A stretch of 5,367 bases of DNA, from NCBI GenBank assembly GCA_030539415.1, contig JAUNSE010000157.1:1-5367 (forward strand). The letters run 5' to 3'. The notes under the pieces were generated by a model. It searched no databases and was not told the DNA's origin. It was given only the letters and a program-made list of their open reading frames with translations. Made by a program: the position numbers and the translations under genes. Positions 4,758 to 5,367 of the stretch are shown piece by piece. The stretch comes from Desulfovibrionaceae bacterium. Its GTDB lineage: Bacteria; Desulfobacterota; Desulfovibrionia; Desulfovibrionales; Desulfovibrionaceae. Position 1 is the first letter of the stretch. The number at the start of each line of letters is the position of its first letter.

Positions 4758-5129
4758 ATGGATCCAGTCACAGCGGCCCTGATTTTCGGCCTTGCCGGCA
4801 TCTGCCTTGTCTGGACGCTGTCCAGCCATCTGGGACGGCGCTGGCAGGAGCGCAGGGCCGCGGCTCCGGACTCCGCGGCGCCTTCCGCCGCTCCGGGCCC
4901 GCAGCCAGAGGCAGCGGCCGGTGCCGATGCCGTCTACAGAAAGCTCTTTCTCCTGCGTCTTTCGAGCCTGTGCCTCTGCCTTGTCGCAGCCGGCGCGCTC
5001 TATCTTCAGCTTCCCTCAGCTCTGGCGCTCCTTCTGGCCGGCGCGGCCTGCGTCCTGCAGTTCGTCTCCTTCCGCCTGCGGTCGGACTATCTGCGGACCA
5101 GGCGCCTTGTGCCGGAAGATCATAAATGA
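4758..5129 (+). CDS. Small multi-pass membrane protein of unknown function
   Basis: A predicted 123-residue membrane protein that I do not recognise. ATG 4758 is chosen because GGGAG (4747-4751) lies six bases upstream; an in-frame TTG at 4662, inside the ATPase gene, has no such support. The N-terminal hydrophobic segment (about 5-23) is followed by a basic patch (GRRWQERR, 26-33), an Ala/Pro/Glu-rich linker (34-58) and two further hydrophobic segments (about 64-82 and 85-106). The tail is highly charged (RLRSDYLRTRRLVPEDHK, 106-123). It sits between the last ATPase and the probable substrate-binding protein on the same strand, so it may belong to the operon, perhaps as an accessory or assembly factor. 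That role is inferred from position only. No catalytic motif is visible. Confidence 0.7.
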   Translation: MDPVTAALIFGLAGICLVWTLSSHLGRRWQERRAAAPDSAAPSAAPGPQPEAAAGADAVYRKLFLLRLSSLCLCLVAAGALYLQLPSALALLLAGAACVLQFVSFRLRSDYLRTRRLVPEDHK

Positions 5130-5231
5130 TCGACCGCGCGAAGGCCGGACCGCGGAGCCCGGAGAACGTCTATTTTTTTATTGTCCAAGAGGATTTTCCT
5201 CGTGAAACACTGCTGACATTTGGAGGTTAGT
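5130..5231. other. Intergenic gap with weak terminator-like and hairpin elements
   Basis: CCGCG (5134-5138) pairs with CGCGG (5151-5155), and a seven-T run lies at 5173-5179. The 17 intervening bases make this a poor intrinsic terminator. Next, GAGGA (5189-5193) and TCCTC (5197-5201) form a small perfect hairpin with a TTT loop, 30 bases before the next start codon. No convincing -35/-10 pair was found. Partial termination or message processing here could let the binding protein gene be expressed at a different level from the membrane parts, as is common for such importers. Confidence 0.35.
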
Positions 5232-5367
5232 ATGCGTTTTAAGAAAATCATGATGGCTCTTCTGCTCGCGGTGTTCGGCGTCACTCTGGCCGCCGGCCCC
5301 GCCTGCGCCGAGAAGCTGACCAAACTGCCCACGGCCTGGATGGACGAGCATGAAACGTTCCTCATCT
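5232..5367 (+). CDS. Secreted protein, probable NitT/TauT-type substrate-binding protein (5' end only)
   Basis: Forty-five codons are visible before the window ends. ATG 5232 is supported by GGAGG at 5222-5226, five bases upstream. Residues 1-26 form a clear Sec signal peptide: basic start (R2, K4, K5), hydrophobic core (about 6-21, MMALLLAVFGV) and an ACA cleavage site (24-26), so the mature protein would begin at Glu27. Cys25 is not preceded by a good lipobox, so a lipoprotein is less likely. The mature start LPTAWMDEHETFLI resembles the first beta-strand and following helix of NMT1/TauA-like periplasmic binding proteins, where a residue run near the N-terminus lines the ligand cleft. Together with the adjacent importer core this makes a binding protein the best call. 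The ligand cannot be inferred. Confidence 0.75.
   Translation, partial: MRFKKIMMALLLAVFGVTLAAGPACAEKLTKLPTAWMDEHETFLI

Noticed and set aside
3890..4801. Minus-strand open frame of 303 codons
   Set aside because: Antisense shadow of the second ATPase gene. It has no recognisable domain, and the plus-strand frame carries all ABC motifs.

Overview
The window holds one plus-strand transport locus preceded by about 1.4 kb with no convincing large gene. The genes are GC-rich with G/C-ending codons, have clear Shine-Dalgarno sites and are packed tightly. The exported protein at the right edge has a Gram-negative-type signal peptide. This fits a GC-rich proteobacterium or desulfobacterium, and a Desulfovibrio/Bilophila-like host is my guess. 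The guess is low confidence because no marker gene is present.

Positions 1-1415 have lower GC and mixed composition. The left end (about 12-140) carries inverted repeats and probable terminators facing both ways. Positions 170-890 are unusually rich in the words ATGCA/TGCAT. They contain four copies of TGATGCAGA, two of which lie inside a perfect 16-bp inverted repeat bounding a 413-bp segment (199-611). Inside that segment is a doubtful 55-residue, cysteine-containing ORF. Positions 1028-1238 contain a series of GC-rich hairpins, and one more hairpin (1383-1404) abuts the ribosome binding site of the first transporter gene.

Positions 1416-4672 encode a complete ABC importer core of the nitrate/sulfonate/taurine (NitT/TauT) type, in the order ATPase, permease, permease, ATPase. 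All four subunits differ, so the expected core is a heterodimer of permeases on a heterodimer of ATPases. The two ATPases have complementary defects. The first has VSASM in place of the LSGGM signature, and the second has Asn in place of the H-loop His. In a head-to-tail dimer both defects fall in the same composite ATP site, leaving the other site fully canonical. This asymmetry is well known in some ABC exporters but is not expected in this importer class, and it is the most interesting point in the window.

Positions 4758-5129 encode a small unrecognised membrane protein, separated from the last ATPase by a GC-rich, highly foldable 85-nt spacer. From 5232 the window enters the 5' end of a secreted protein. 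Its mature start (LPTAWMDEHETFLI) suggests the cognate NitT/TauT-type substrate-binding protein, cut off by the window edge. Together the locus encodes periplasmic capture, membrane passage and ATP-driven import of a small molecule. The substrate cannot be read from the sequence.
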